Assembly: GCF_009768975.1 (NCBI RefSeq)
Contig: NZ_CP035733.1
Span: forward strand, 868,001 to 932,000
Source of the DNA: Sphingorhabdus lacus
GTDB taxonomy: Bacteria > Pseudomonadota > Alphaproteobacteria > Sphingomonadales > Sphingomonadaceae
Reading direction: 5' to 3'
Length of the DNA: 64,000 nt
The translations under genes and the position numbers were made by a program. Under the pieces are notes generated by a model that worked only from the letters and a program-made list of their open reading frames with translations, was not told the origin of the DNA and did no database searches. Shown in pieces: positions 55,092 through 64,000 of the stretch. Each line of letters begins with the position of its first letter. Position 1 is the first letter of the stretch.

Positions 55092-57404
55092 ATGACTGCA
55101 CGCTCTAAAATTGTTGGCCTAACTCGGCAGATTGAAAATGGTTCCGTTGACGAAATGGAAATCCATATCTCTGAACATGATTTGGTGTCCGGCGCGGAAC
55201 CATCTCCCATGCCGGACGCGAGTCCCGATTATGATCAGCCGGAGGATGTAGCTGAAGAATATTCAGAAAAATCTGTCCGTTGGACGAGCTATCTTTTACC
55301 TTTTGCGATCGTCACGCTGACGATCGGTTGGACCGCCTATTTTGTGTGGACCTATCTACCGCTGATCAAGGACGGGCTCAAGGGTGAGTATCTGATCACC
55401 CTGATCAGCATCTGGGCTACTCCTGCTATGTTTCTGGCAATTTTATGGCTCTTGGTTATGCGATCCAGTCGTGCTGAAGCGTTCAGGTTTCGCGATGTAG
55501 CGCTCTCGCTGCGCAAGGAAAGCGAAGCGCTCGAAATGCGCATGCGCACGGTGAATGAAGAAATATCCATGGCGCGCAGCTTTCTGGCCCAGAATGCTCG
55601 GGAACTGGAAACAGTCGGAAAGCAATCTTCACAAAGTTTGATGGAAGCCGCGCAAATTTTGACCGCTGCATTGTTGGACAGCGATGAAAAAGCAAAAACG
55701 CTCGAAACGGTAAGCAATGCCGCCACCACCAATCTAGAACAACTCCGCAAGCATTTGCCCGTCGTAACTAGCGCTGCCAAAGACGTTACAAACCAAATTG
55801 GTAGCGCAGGGAATAATGCGCAATTGCAGATAAAGTCGTTGATTGCCGGACTTGCCCGTATTGGCGAGGTTGGAACGTCGACCCGTGCCTATATTGATGA
55901 CGTCGGCAATCGCGCCGATGCGGTCTCTGAACAGCTTGGAAATATTTCCCGCGAAACCGCCGATTCATTGAATGAAGCAAGTTTGCTTGCCGAAAAGCGT
56001 GCGTCGGCCGCAGCGAAGCTTCTCGATGTAGCGGCGCAGAATATGTCTTCGCAGGTCGGCAATGTGACGTCCGAGCTTAGCCAACTCCTTTCGGACAACA
56101 GAGCAAAGATTGAAGAAAATGTCGGCTTGCTGAAAAAAGCCATGGGTGAAATTGCGCTGCAATCGCAGGAAGAGAAAAACCGCATTGCGTCGATCATTGG
56201 TGATATCGAGAACCACCTGAGCGCCAGCGCGGCTACGATATCGGAAATCGACAAGGCCGCAACCGATCAGACAGCCAAGCTCGCTTTCGCCGTTTCCGCA
56301 CTTGGCGTGAGTGCGAAAGAGGTGAATTCCGAATTGGACGGCAGCCATAGCCGCACCGAGCAACTGCTGGAGAGAGCTGACGGTCTATTGTCATCGCTCA
56401 ACAGGATCAACGCCGAGATCGCCGAGAACATCCCTGCATCTATCGGGCAAGTTGGATTGCAGATTTCCGGAACAACGGATCAGCTAGCGTCAGCGACGGG
56501 GAGTGCCCGTGATCTGAACGCGCAAAGCAGCGAATTGCTGAAAGTCGCGTCTTCACTGAGTGCTTTGATTGATGAGCAAAGCGCAAAAATTGGCATAATC
56601 ATGCAGGACAGCGATGAGCATTTCGCCGCGCGTCATGAGCAAGCCGACGCCCTTTCGGCAACTTTGAACGAAACCCGCACGCTAATTGAGTCGATCACGC
56701 AAGTGACCGAAGGTGCGCTGGTATCGTCTCTCTTGCGCGTTCGGGAAGTAACCGAAGGCGCGGTGCAGGACAGCCGCAAGATCGTGGAGAATGAACTCAC
56801 GCATGTGGCGGACCGGTTGGCGGATCAGAACCGCATTGCACTTGAAGGCGCCGTCGAGAACCAATTGAAGGCAATGAACGAACAAGTTCAAAATGCCATT
56901 GAACGCAATATCAGCCTGTCTGAAAGCTCAACAGCGCAACTGACAACGCAGTTGAAGGAATTGGATGAACTCGCCGATAATCTTGAAAAGCGGATTGCCG
57001 AAAGCCGGAACAGCTTTGACGGTATCGATGATGACAGCTTCGCACGGCGGATGGTCCTGCTCACCGAATCGTTGAACTCCACGTCAATCGATGTGGCAAA
57101 GATACTCTCGAACGAAGTCACCGACACCGCATGGGCAGCTTATCTGAAGGGCGACCGCGGGGTCTTCACTCGCCGTGCCGTGCGCCTCCTTGATGCAGGC
57201 GAGTCACGCGCGATCGCGACGCATTACGGTCAAGACGCGGAATTCCGTGAACATGTGAACCGCTACATTCATGACTTTGAGGCGATGATGCGGATTTTGC
57301 TGAGCACACGTGATGGCAACGCGATTTGCGTTACACTCCTGTCATCCGACGTCGGCAAATTGTACGTAGCTTTGGCCCAAGCAATTGAGCGGCTTCGGAA
57401 CTAG
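55092..57404 (+). CDS. Large membrane-anchored coiled-coil protein
   Basis: 770 residues. N-terminal 60 acidic residues, two membrane helices (about 66-90 and 98-123; LLPFAIVTLTIGWTAYFVW and LITLISIWATPAMFLAILW), then about 550 residues of near-continuous coiled coil rich in A, S, E, Q with heptads as in chemotaxis receptors, but without the MCP hairpin tip motif and without a HAMP or sensor domain. A conserved-looking globular end has AYLKGDRGVFTRRAVRLLDAGESRAIATHYG. No enzyme motif. It may be a structural or signalling rod on the cytoplasmic side. It is tail-to-tail with DUF1467. Confidence 0.7.
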   Translation: MTARSKIVGLTRQIENGSVDEMEIHISEHDLVSGAEPSPMPDASPDYDQPEDVAEEYSEKSVRWTSYLLPFAIVTLTIGWTAYFVWTYLPLIKDGLKGEYLITLISIWATPAMFLAILWLLVMRSSRAEAFRFRDVALSLRKESEALEMRMRTVNEEISMARSFLAQNARELETVGKQSSQSLMEAAQILTAALLDSDEKAKTLETVSNAATTNLEQLRKHLPVVTSAAKDVTNQIGSAGNNAQLQIKSLIAGLARIGEVGTSTRAYIDDVGNRADAVSEQLGNISRETADSLNEASLLAEKRASAAAKLLDVAAQNMSSQVGNVTSELSQLLSDNRAKIEENVGLLKKAMGEIALQSQEEKNRIASIIGDIENHLSASAATISEIDKAATDQTAKLAFAVSALGVSAKEVNSELDGSHSRTEQLLERADGLLSSLNRINAEIAENIPASIGQVGLQISGTTDQLASATGSARDLNAQSSELLKVASSLSALIDEQSAKIGIIMQDSDEHFAARHEQADALSATLNETRTLIESITQVTEGALVSSLLRVREVTEGAVQDSRKIVENELTHVADRLADQNRIALEGAVENQLKAMNEQVQNAIERNISLSESSTAQLTTQLKELDELADNLEKRIAESRNSFDGIDDDSFARRMVLLTESLNSTSIDVAKILSNEVTDTAWAAYLKGDRGVFTRRAVRLLDAGESRAIATHYGQDAEFREHVNRYIHDFEAMMRILLSTRDGNAICVTLLSSDVGKLYVALAQAIERLRN

Positions 57405-57679
57405 CTTGCCGTTGGTGGCGTAACCAAAAAGTCAAAGCTGTGCCGGTCAACCCAACCTTGGGTGTAATTAGCATAATAGAGCCCGAATAGCGCCGCAGAC
57501 AACAACGTGGTCCGCAATATAATCACCCATGGCCGGAAATTACCTGGCGCGCTGTCGGCTTGACCAGGCGTTTTCTCCAACCCCAGTTCGTCGTGGGTCC
57601 TGACGCCTATTGGCAAGATTACAAAGGCGCTTAAAACCCAGAAAAGCACGTAAATTGCAACAATCGATGTCCAGTTCAT
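57401..57679 (-). CDS. DUF1467 family membrane protein
   Basis: 92 residues. Two helices (about 4-26 and 50-70) separated by the conserved GVRTHDELGLEKTPGQADSAP, the signature of DUF1467, which follows rnj or the nuo genes in many alphaproteobacteria. The ATG overlaps the rnj stop (ATGA), so it is the last gene of the nuo-birA-coaX-rnj run. Function unknown. Confidence 0.85.
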   Translation of the reverse strand: MNWTSIVAIYVLFWVLSAFVILPIGVRTHDELGLEKTPGQADSAPGNFRPWVIILRTTLLSAALFGLYYANYTQGWVDRHSFDFLVTPPTAS

Positions 57680-59319
57680 GCGGTTTCCAATATCATGACG
57701 TCAACGATGGGCTTCTTGCCCGTCCAGCTGGTCGCCACGCGGCGCACAGCAAGGCGAACCGATTCACGAAGTTTCTCGAAATCGCCCTTATTCTCCCTGA
57801 TGGCCTTTACGGCTGCGGCCGAAGCCTCTTCCAGAAAATCCTCCATATCCTCTTCAATAGGCACGCCGTGTAAACGGATTTGTGGCTCACCCAGAAGGCG
57901 GTCGCGCTCATCTAGGGCGAAGGCGACGTTAATCAGCCCATACCATGACAGACGGCGGCGTTCGTTTATGGTGGCCCCATCGGCTGAAATGATCGTATCG
58001 CCGTCCAATATCAACCGGCCTGTACGCTCTTGCCCGATGATCTCTGGCTTTCCGGGGGCCAGACGCACCACATCGCCATTGGACTGAACGAGAGTGTTCT
58101 TGACGCCATGTGCTTTTGCAAAGCGGGCCTGTTCGGCCATATGGCGGCGCTCGCCATGAACCGGTACCAGTACCGACGGCTTGATCCAGTCGTAAAGCAA
58201 CGCCAGTTCCGGTTGGCCGGGGTGTCCCGACACATGGACATGCGCCTGCTTTTCGGTAACGGTCAGAATATTACGCTCGGCAAGCTTATTCATGATTACA
58301 CCGATAGCGATTTCGTTCCCTGGAATCTGTTTGGACGAGAAGATGACTGTATCGCCCTCCTCCAGCTTAACCGGATGATTTCCTTCCGCAATACGGGCTA
58401 AAGCCGCACGTGCTTCGCCCTGACCACCTGTGGCCACAACCATCACCTCATGGCGGGCAAGGCCGTCGACAGCCTCCATATCCACCGTCTTGGGCATATC
58501 TTTCAAATAGCCATTGGCCTGTGCAGCATCGATAATCCGGTGCAAGGAACGACCGGCGAAGCAAAGGGTCCTGCCTGTCTCGCGCGCAACTTCGCCCATG
58601 GTCTGCAGACGCGCTGCGTTGGATGCAAAGGTGGTGAGCAGCACCCTGCCCTTTGCTTCTTTCACGGATTTCAACAGGTCCGCTTTCACGCTGCCTTCGC
58701 TGCCGCTATCATCTGCATTGAACGCGTTGGTGGAATCGCACACCAGCGCTAAAATGCCTTCTTCTCCGATGGCCTTTAACTGATCCGCCGTGGACGGCGT
58801 TCCGATAACGGGCCGCTCATCCAACTTCCAGTCGCCGGTATGGAATATCTTGCCATAGGGTGTTGTAATGAGACAGGCGCTCATTTCGAGGATCGAGTGG
58901 GCGAGCGTCACGAACTGGAACCCGAATGGTCCCAAATCAAAGCTACCTTCCATCGGAATGATGTTCAATTCGACGCTATCGGCGATGCCTTCTTCTTCCA
59001 GCTTTCCGCGTATCAGGGTCGCGGTAAAGGGCGTGGCGTAGAGTGGAACGCCGAGATCGGCGGCGAAATAAGCAACCGCGCCAATATGATCTTCATGACC
59101 ATGCGTCAGCACGATACCCAAAAGGTCATCCTTGCGCTGCTCGATAAATTCCAGATCGGGCAGGATCAGTTCGACCCCAGGATATTCCGCATTGGCGAAT
59201 GTCAGCCCAAGATCAACCATGACCCATTTGCCCTGGCAACCGTAAAGATTGACGTTCATGCCAATCTCGTTCGACCCGCCCAGTGCGAGGAAAAGTAACT
59301 CATTCTTTGGGGTAGTCAT
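57676..59319 (-). CDS. rnj: Ribonuclease J
   Basis: 547 residues. A beta-CASP metallo-beta-lactamase RNase: metal motif LTHGHEDHIGAVAYF near 72-86, SILEMSACLITTPYGKIFHTGDWKLDE, CDSTNAF, SSKQIPGNE and HVSGHPGQPEL. It is a 5'-3' exo- and endonuclease for mRNA and rRNA. Start two bases after the coaX stop. Position between coaX and DUF1467 is the common alphaproteobacterial context. Confidence 0.95.
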   Translation of the reverse strand: MTTPKNELLFLALGGSNEIGMNVNLYGCQGKWVMVDLGLTFANAEYPGVELILPDLEFIEQRKDDLLGIVLTHGHEDHIGAVAYFAADLGVPLYATPFTATLIRGKLEEEGIADSVELNIIPMEGSFDLGPFGFQFVTLAHSILEMSACLITTPYGKIFHTGDWKLDERPVIGTPSTADQLKAIGEEGILALVCDSTNAFNADDSGSEGSVKADLLKSVKEAKGRVLLTTFASNAARLQTMGEVARETGRTLCFAGRSLHRIIDAAQANGYLKDMPKTVDMEAVDGLARHEVMVVATGGQGEARAALARIAEGNHPVKLEEGDTVIFSSKQIPGNEIAIGVIMNKLAERNILTVTEKQAHVHVSGHPGQPELALLYDWIKPSVLVPVHGERRHMAEQARFAKAHGVKNTLVQSNGDVVRLAPGKPEIIGQERTGRLILDGDTIISADGATINERRRLSWYGLINVAFALDERDRLLGEPQIRLHGVPIEEDMEDFLEEASAAAVKAIRENKGDFEKLRESVRLAVRRVATSWTGKKPIVDVMILETA

Positions 59320-59321
59320 GA

Positions 59322-60101
59322 TTATGTTTCTCGATTCCTGTACAAATGCGCCAGCCCCCGCAGCGTCAAATCCGGTTCTACCCGGTCAAATAAATGGCCA
59401 TGTTGCTGAAAAAGGATAGCAAGACCGCCAGTCGCGATGACCGTGACCGGTTTGCCAATTTCAGCCTTCATACGGGCGATCATTCCTTCGATCATCGCCA
59501 CATAGCCCCAATAGATACCAATCTGCATTTGTCCAACTGTTGTCGTACCAATGACACTTTCATTTGGCGGCGGCTCGATTGCAATACGCGGCAACATGGC
59601 CGCTGCGGCGTAAAGTGCATCAAGGCTAAGATTAACGCCCGGCGCAATACTGCCCCCCCGATAGGAACCGTCGGGACCGATATAGTCGAACGTGGTCGCC
59701 GTGCCGAAGCTGATAACCAGCTTGTCGCCGTCGGCCAAGGATTGTGCGGCAATGGCATTTACCGCGCGATCGGCGCCAACCGATTGGGGTTCATCCACCT
59801 TCAACTGGATGCCCCAGCCAACCGACCCCCGACCTGCTATTAACGCCTCACAATCGAAATAATGGGAGGCAAGCAACTGCAAATTATGCAGCGCGCGGGG
59901 CACTACCGTTGCGACAATCACGGCCTTGATGTCGCTTCGGCGGAAACCGGCCATCTGGATCAGTTGATCCAGCCACACCGCATACTCATCCGCCGTGCGC
60001 CGTGCGTCGGTGGCGATGCGCCAACGCTTTACAATTTCTCCACTGTCGTCGACCAGCGCGAATTTCACGTTGGTGTTGCCGGTATCAATGGCGAGAAGCA
60101 T
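59322..60101 (-). CDS. coaX: Type III pantothenate kinase
   Basis: 259 residues. It phosphorylates pantothenate, the first step of CoA synthesis; the type III enzyme is not feedback-inhibited by CoA. ASKHA motifs: [17 protein letters not shown] at 2-18, [15 protein letters not shown] near 108, and [15 protein letters not shown] near 131. It lies between birA and rnj. 14 bp after birA. Confidence 0.95.
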   Translation of the reverse strand: MLLAIDTGNTNVKFALVDDSGEIVKRWRIATDARRTADEYAVWLDQLIQMAGFRRSDIKAVIVATVVPRALHNLQLLASHYFDCEALIAGRGSVGWGIQLKVDEPQSVGADRAVNAIAAQSLADGDKLVISFGTATTFDYIGPDGSYRGGSIAPGVNLSLDALYAAAAMLPRIAIEPPPNESVIGTTTVGQMQIGIYWGYVAMIEGMIARMKAEIGKPVTVIATGGLAILFQQHGHLFDRVEPDLTLRGLAHLYRNRET

Positions 60102-60115
60102 AGTCGGTCCTCTGC

Positions 60116-60832
60116 TTAAACTAGAAAAACATCGGCGGCATGAATGGCATGGATCGACCCATCCGCCAAGCGAAGCTGAAGTGCACCTTCTGCGGTCAAC
60201 CCTGCGTAAAGTCCATCTTCACGGGCACCATCGGGTAACTGCACCGATAACGCCGTTCCGATGGGATGGGCCGCCTTTTGCCATTCGGCGGTCAATGCCT
60301 GCAGGCCATATTGTCGCCAGCGCGCCAACCAGATTGCCATGCTAGACGCCAAAATCTCGACGACGGCTTGCGGATGCGGTGGCAGGACGCCAAGTGCTTT
60401 CAGATTGGATGTCGCACGCCCCGGAATCTCGGGTGACGAGGTTAAATTGATACCGATACCAACAACAACCGCGTCACCCGTCCGTTCGAGTAAGATACCG
60501 CATAATTTGGCACCGTCTGCCGACAAAACGTCATTTGGCCATTTGATCTGCACGACGCATTCTGGTGCAATTTGGTGCAACGTGTCGCGCACCGCCAAGG
60601 CAGCAACAAACGCCAAAGACGGCGCCTGCGGATCGGTCGGTTGCAGGCGTACGATGGTGCTGGCGAACAGATTGCCAGCGGGGCTTTCCCAACTGCGTCC
60701 CATACGGCCACGACCGCCGTCCTGTGCATCAGCGCGAAGCCAAAGACCTTCCGGCGCGCCAACAGCTGCACGTTGCAGCAGGTCGGCGTTGGTCGACCCG
60801 GTTAATGCAACTTCTTCGAAAATGGGGTTCAG
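60116..60832 (-). CDS. birA: Biotin--[acetyl-CoA-carboxylase] ligase, CTG start
   Basis: 238 residues when begun at the CTG at 60832 ([20 protein letters not shown]). The first ATG (60703) would cut off the GSTN motif and part of the biotin site, and no ATG, GTG or TTG lies in frame between. The CTG overlaps the nuoN stop as CTGA. Motifs: [37 protein letters not shown] and GIGINL. Single catalytic domain, no helix-turn-helix, so it modifies carboxylase but does not repress transcription. Confidence 0.85.
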   Translation of the reverse strand: MNPIFEEVALTGSTNADLLQRAAVGAPEGLWLRADAQDGGRGRMGRSWESPAGNLFASTIVRLQPTDPQAPSLAFVAALAVRDTLHQIAPECVVQIKWPNDVLSADGAKLCGILLERTGDAVVVGIGINLTSSPEIPGRATSNLKALGVLPPHPQAVVEILASSMAIWLARWRQYGLQALTAEWQKAAHPIGTALSVQLPDGAREDGLYAGLTAEGALQLRLADGSIHAIHAADVFLV

Positions 60833-62271
60833 AAGAGCGCCCTTGCCGCTTGTGCCGACAGAGCCGCCAGAATAGGAATGGCGAGATAGCCTAGCGGCGA
60901 CACCGCCGCAGCCATAATGCCGCCGGTCCAGCTCAAGACCGCATCGTCGGACGGTGCGATCACATCTGCCGGCTCGTCAAAATACATGACCTTGACGACC
61001 TTCAGATAGTAGAACGCTCCGATTACTGACGCCGCAATCCCGACCACGGCAAGCGGAAGCAAGTTTGCAGCCACAGCGGCCTGAAACACCACCAGCTTCC
61101 CCCAAAAACCGAACAACGGAGGAATACCCGCAAGGCTGAACATGAAGATGGCGAAGACGGCAGCTAAAGCGGGACGGGTTTTCGAAAGTCCAGCGATGTC
61201 GTCAAATGTTTCCCGATATGATCCGTCATGCGCTTTCAACTGCATCAGCACTATGAAGCTACCCAATGTCATGGCGACATAGATCGCAAGATAGACGAGC
61301 ATCCCTGCAACACCCTGCTCCGTCCCGGCAGCCAAGCCGATGAGGATGAAGCCGATATTGTTGATAGAACTGTAAGCCAGAAGGCGTTTCAAATTCTGCT
61401 GCCCAATTGCGCCGACGGCACCGATGATGATCGACATCAGAGCCACGACGATGACAATCTGCTGCCAGACCATTGCTTCGTTTCCGAACGCCTCAATGAC
61501 AATCCGGATCAGCAATGCGCTCGCCGCGACCTTCGGGGCGCTCGCGAAGAAGGCGGTTACCGGGGTCGGTGCACCTTCGTACACATCCGGTGTCCACATG
61601 TGGAAAGGCGCGGCGCTAATCTTGAAGGCCAAGCCGGACAGAACAAATACGATGCCGAATATCATTCCAAGGCTGATGTCGCCATTCAGGGCTGAACCGA
61701 TCGCGCTAAAGCTGGTAGAGCCGGCAAAGCCATACAGCAACGACATACCAAAGAGCAAAATCCCGCTCGCCAAGGCGCCGAGTACGAAATATTTCAAACC
61801 TGCTTCGGCCGAACGTCCGTCATAGCGCGCAAAACTCGCCAGGACATAAGCAGCCAAACTGTTGAGTTCGAGCCCGATGTAGAGCGTCACCAGATCCGTC
61901 GCCGACACCATGATGCCCATGCCAGTGGCAGCAAGCAGGATCAGTACGGGATATTCCGCACGCATCGCACCCATTTTTTCTAGGAAACGCGGGGCGATCA
62001 TCAGCGAGATGGCGGCGGCGAAGTAGATCAATATTTTGGCAAAATTGCCAAAGGCATCGTTGCCGATCAGACCGTCAAACGCCAAGGCATCGGTACCTGC
62101 CGCCATAAACTGGACTACATAGGCACCAGCGCCAACCAGCGCAGCAACGGCCAAGATACTCGCCAACCGGCCAGCTTCGCTCCGCCATGCAGAAAGAAGC
62201 AGCAAGACCAGAGCGGAAAAGCTGAGAATAACCTCGGGACGAACGAGGAAAAGTGAAGCATTAAGGTCCAT
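60829..62271 (-). CDS. nuoN: NADH dehydrogenase I subunit N
   Basis: 480 residues, antiporter-like membrane subunit of complex I with about 14 helices. LKYFVLGALASGILLFG and FKISAAPFHMWTPDVYEGAPTPVTAFFASAPK are the diagnostic stretch with conserved lysine and glutamate. ATG directly abuts the nuoM stop (62271). Confidence 0.96.
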   Translation of the reverse strand: MDLNASLFLVRPEVILSFSALVLLLLSAWRSEAGRLASILAVAALVGAGAYVVQFMAAGTDALAFDGLIGNDAFGNFAKILIYFAAAISLMIAPRFLEKMGAMRAEYPVLILLAATGMGIMVSATDLVTLYIGLELNSLAAYVLASFARYDGRSAEAGLKYFVLGALASGILLFGMSLLYGFAGSTSFSAIGSALNGDISLGMIFGIVFVLSGLAFKISAAPFHMWTPDVYEGAPTPVTAFFASAPKVAASALLIRIVIEAFGNEAMVWQQIVIVVALMSIIIGAVGAIGQQNLKRLLAYSSINNIGFILIGLAAGTEQGVAGMLVYLAIYVAMTLGSFIVLMQLKAHDGSYRETFDDIAGLSKTRPALAAVFAIFMFSLAGIPPLFGFWGKLVVFQAAVAANLLPLAVVGIAASVIGAFYYLKVVKVMYFDEPADVIAPSDDAVLSWTGGIMAAAVSPLGYLAIPILAALSAQAARALF

Positions 62272-63836
62272 TAGTGGTGGCTCCCCTCAGCCTTGTTCTT
62301 TTCTTCGCCATGGCCCCCGACCCGATATTTGGCCGTGGTAGGATCATTGGCCTTCAATTTGCTGTCCCCAGCAGGTGCCGCACGTTCAATGCGAGCGACA
62401 ATCGTTGCAACATCGCGGCGGATCGGAGCCAGGAAACTTTCGGGATAGACGCCCATCCAGAGCACAGCCGCAGCGATCGGCGCGAGCAACCACATCTCCC
62501 GACCATCAATGTCAGACATTGCCGCCGCATCGGCGTTTTTCTGTTCGCCAAAGGCAATCCGGCGATAGAGATACAGCATATAGCCCGCACCCAAAATGAT
62601 GCCTGTTGTTGCGATCAAGGTCGCCCAGGTCGAAACCTTATAAGCCCCCGCCAGCGACAGGAACTCGCCCACAAAGCCACTGGTTCCTGGAAGCCCTACG
62701 CTCGCCATTGTGAAGAGCATGAAGAGCAGTGCATATTTGGGCATATTGATGCTCAACCCACCATAACGGTTGATTTCGCGGGTATGCAGCCGGTCATAGA
62801 TCACCCCGACGCACAGGAACAACGCGCCCGAGACCAGACCATGGCTCAACATAACGATAATCGCGCCTTCAATACCTTGCTGGTTGAAAGTGAACAGACC
62901 CACGGTCACAATTGCCATATGGGCGACGGACGAATAGGCGATCAGCTTCTTCATATCGTTTTGAACAAGCGCAACGAGCGACGTGTACACCACGGCGACC
63001 ATCGACAGGCCGAAAACCAACGGAATGAAGTCCGCGCTCGCTTCCGGGAACATCGGAAGCGAGAAACGCAGGAAGCCATATCCGCCCATTTTCAGCAGGA
63101 CGCCCGCCAAGATCACCGAACCGGCGGTCGGCGCCTGAACGTGGGCATCCGGCAACCATGTGTGGACCGGCCACATCGGCATCTTTACGGCAAAGCTCGC
63201 AAAGAACGCCAGCCAGAGCCATTTCTGCGCCTCGACCGGAAAATCGGTATTAAGCAACGTCGGTATGTCCGCGGTTCCGGCGGTCTGGATCATCCACAAC
63301 ATGGCGATCAGCATTACGACCGAGCCGAGAAGCGTGTAGAGGAAGAATTTATAAGAGGCGTAAATCCGCTCTGCCCCGCCCCAGATGCCGATGATCAGAT
63401 ACATCGGGATCAGGCCGGCTTCAAAGAAGATGTAGAATAACAGCAGATCCTGGGCCGCAAATACGCCAATCATGAGCGTTTCCATCAGGAGAAACGCGGC
63501 CATATACTCACCAACACGCTTTTGTATGGCGTGCCAGCTAGCCCCGATGCAGATCGGCATCAGGAATACCGACAGCATGATGAGCGTCAGGGAAATGCCA
63601 TCAATGCCCAGTTTCCAGCCTATGGGGCCAAACAACTGAAGGCTTTCCACAAACTGCCACTGCGCACCTGCGGGATCATAGCTGACCCACAACCAAGCGC
63701 CCAATGCAAGATTGAATAGAGTTGCGCCTAGCGCCAGCAGACGGGCGGTTTCGGCGCGCGCAAACAGACAGGCGATTGCGGCCACCATCGGGATAGCTAG
63801 CATGATCGAAAGAATTGGGAGTGCTGAGGCGTTCAT
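62271..63836 (-). CDS. nuoM: NADH dehydrogenase I subunit M
   Basis: 521 residues, proton-pumping membrane subunit of complex [18 protein letters not shown] carries the key glutamate, [35 protein letters not shown] the conserved lysine region, and about 14 helices. The ATG shares one base with the nuoL stop (TAATG). The C-terminal tail is polar ([15 protein letters not shown]). Confidence 0.96.
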   Translation of the reverse strand: MNASALPILSIMLAIPMVAAIACLFARAETARLLALGATLFNLALGAWLWVSYDPAGAQWQFVESLQLFGPIGWKLGIDGISLTLIMLSVFLMPICIGASWHAIQKRVGEYMAAFLLMETLMIGVFAAQDLLLFYIFFEAGLIPMYLIIGIWGGAERIYASYKFFLYTLLGSVVMLIAMLWMIQTAGTADIPTLLNTDFPVEAQKWLWLAFFASFAVKMPMWPVHTWLPDAHVQAPTAGSVILAGVLLKMGGYGFLRFSLPMFPEASADFIPLVFGLSMVAVVYTSLVALVQNDMKKLIAYSSVAHMAIVTVGLFTFNQQGIEGAIIVMLSHGLVSGALFLCVGVIYDRLHTREINRYGGLSINMPKYALLFMLFTMASVGLPGTSGFVGEFLSLAGAYKVSTWATLIATTGIILGAGYMLYLYRRIAFGEQKNADAAAMSDIDGREMWLLAPIAAAVLWMGVYPESFLAPIRRDVATIVARIERAAPAGDSKLKANDPTTAKYRVGGHGEEKNKAEGSHH

Positions 63837-64000
63837 TATGCTTTCACCATCATCCAGCTAACCGCCGCGACAAGGCCCAAAAGCATGACCAGTGCATAGG
63901 TGTAAAGATATCCCGACTGCATCCGCACAGCCATGCGGCTGCTGAAGTTCACCAACGCGGCGGAACCATTGGGACCATATTTATCAATGATACCAATGTC
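63836..64000 (-). CDS. nuoL: NADH dehydrogenase I subunit L, C-terminal fragment
   Basis: Only the last 54 codons are in the window. They read [12 protein letters not shown] ... [17 protein letters not shown] ... SWMMVKA then TAA, which is the C-terminal helix of NuoL. The rest, including the lateral helix, is outside. Confidence 0.93.
   Translation of the reverse strand, partial: DIGIIDKYGPNGSAALVNFSSRMAVRMQSGYLYTYALVMLLGLVAAVSWMMVKA

Noticed and set aside
62274-63440. 388-codon open frame opposite nuoM
   Set aside because: Antisense shadow of a membrane-protein gene; composition (very rich in R, Q, H, D) is what reversed hydrophobic codons give.
1-64000. Mobile elements, prophage, CRISPR or defence system
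   Set aside because: No transposase, integrase, repeat array, restriction-modification or toxin-antitoxin pair was found; all junctions are tight and housekeeping in character.
1-64000. tRNA or rRNA genes
   Set aside because: I looked for T-arm type GGTTCGAATCC and acceptor patterns in the gaps and found none; nearly all gaps are under 250 bases.

Overview
The window is ordinary, densely packed chromosome of an alphaproteobacterium, almost certainly a member of the Sphingomonadaceae with moderate GC (Sphingorhabdus/Sphingopyxis-like). The evidence is an Alphaproteobacteria-type ALA synthase, the trpE..trpGDC-moaC-moeA-lexA order, the nuoLMN-birA-coaX-rnj-DUF1467 tail, single-domain BirA, LexA boxes of the GTTC-N7-GTTC type, and protein sequences of sphingomonad character throughout. 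No tRNA, rRNA, insertion sequence, prophage, integrase or CRISPR array was seen. The genus is an inference.

Layout. 1-5.4 kb: end of rnc, era, then topA, dprA and plsY on the minus strand. 5.5-13.4 kb: murI, hemA, a PLP dehydratase, a polyamine block (carboxynorspermidine dehydrogenase, nspC, ornithine decarboxylase) and two tandem MAPEG membrane proteins. 13.4-21.6 kb (minus): RNA methyltransferase, lipoprotein, ilvD, N-formylglutamate amidohydrolase-like protein, ispE, TPR protein, ETF-ubiquinone oxidoreductase. 21.7-25.9 kb (plus): divergent uracil-DNA glycosylase-like protein, lytic transglycosylase, moaB and an SOS-boxed radical SAM protein. 25.9-33.9 kb (minus): DUF1330 protein, acyl-CoA synthetase, dnaE, glutathione peroxidase, lolD and a lolC/E permease. 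33.9-34.9 kb: a 420-bp gene-free stretch with a structured RNA candidate, then a small heat-shock protein with a sigma32-like promoter and a ROSE-like leader. 35-38 kb (minus): pyrG, secG, tpiA. 38-47.4 kb (plus): ppiD-like, trpE, an inserted alpha/beta hydrolase, trpG, trpD, trpC, moaC, moeA, lexA. Then comEC (minus), gltA (plus), a little-known cluster at 51.1-57.4 kb, and DUF1467, rnj, coaX, birA, nuoN, nuoM and nuoL (partial) on the minus strand.

How genes work together. The polyamine genes give a complete route from ornithine to spermidine by way of carboxyspermidine. ilvD, trp and pyrG supply amino acids and nucleotides; moaB, moaC and moeA serve molybdenum cofactor. lexA and the radical SAM gene share the same operator type. 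era with rnc and rnj touch RNA processing and ribosome assembly.

The best candidate for something undescribed is the 51.1-57.4 kb cluster. A histidine-kinase-like protein without the phospho-acceptor histidine, an Hpt-like protein whose histidine is a tryptophan, a DUF2336-like protein, a nucleotidyltransferase-like membrane protein and a divergent 770-residue membrane coiled-coil protein share one 77-bp intergenic region. Other points of note are three RNA leaders (ornithine decarboxylase, MAPEG, heat-shock protein), a CTG start for birA, and degenerate active sites in the UDG-like and ComEC proteins.
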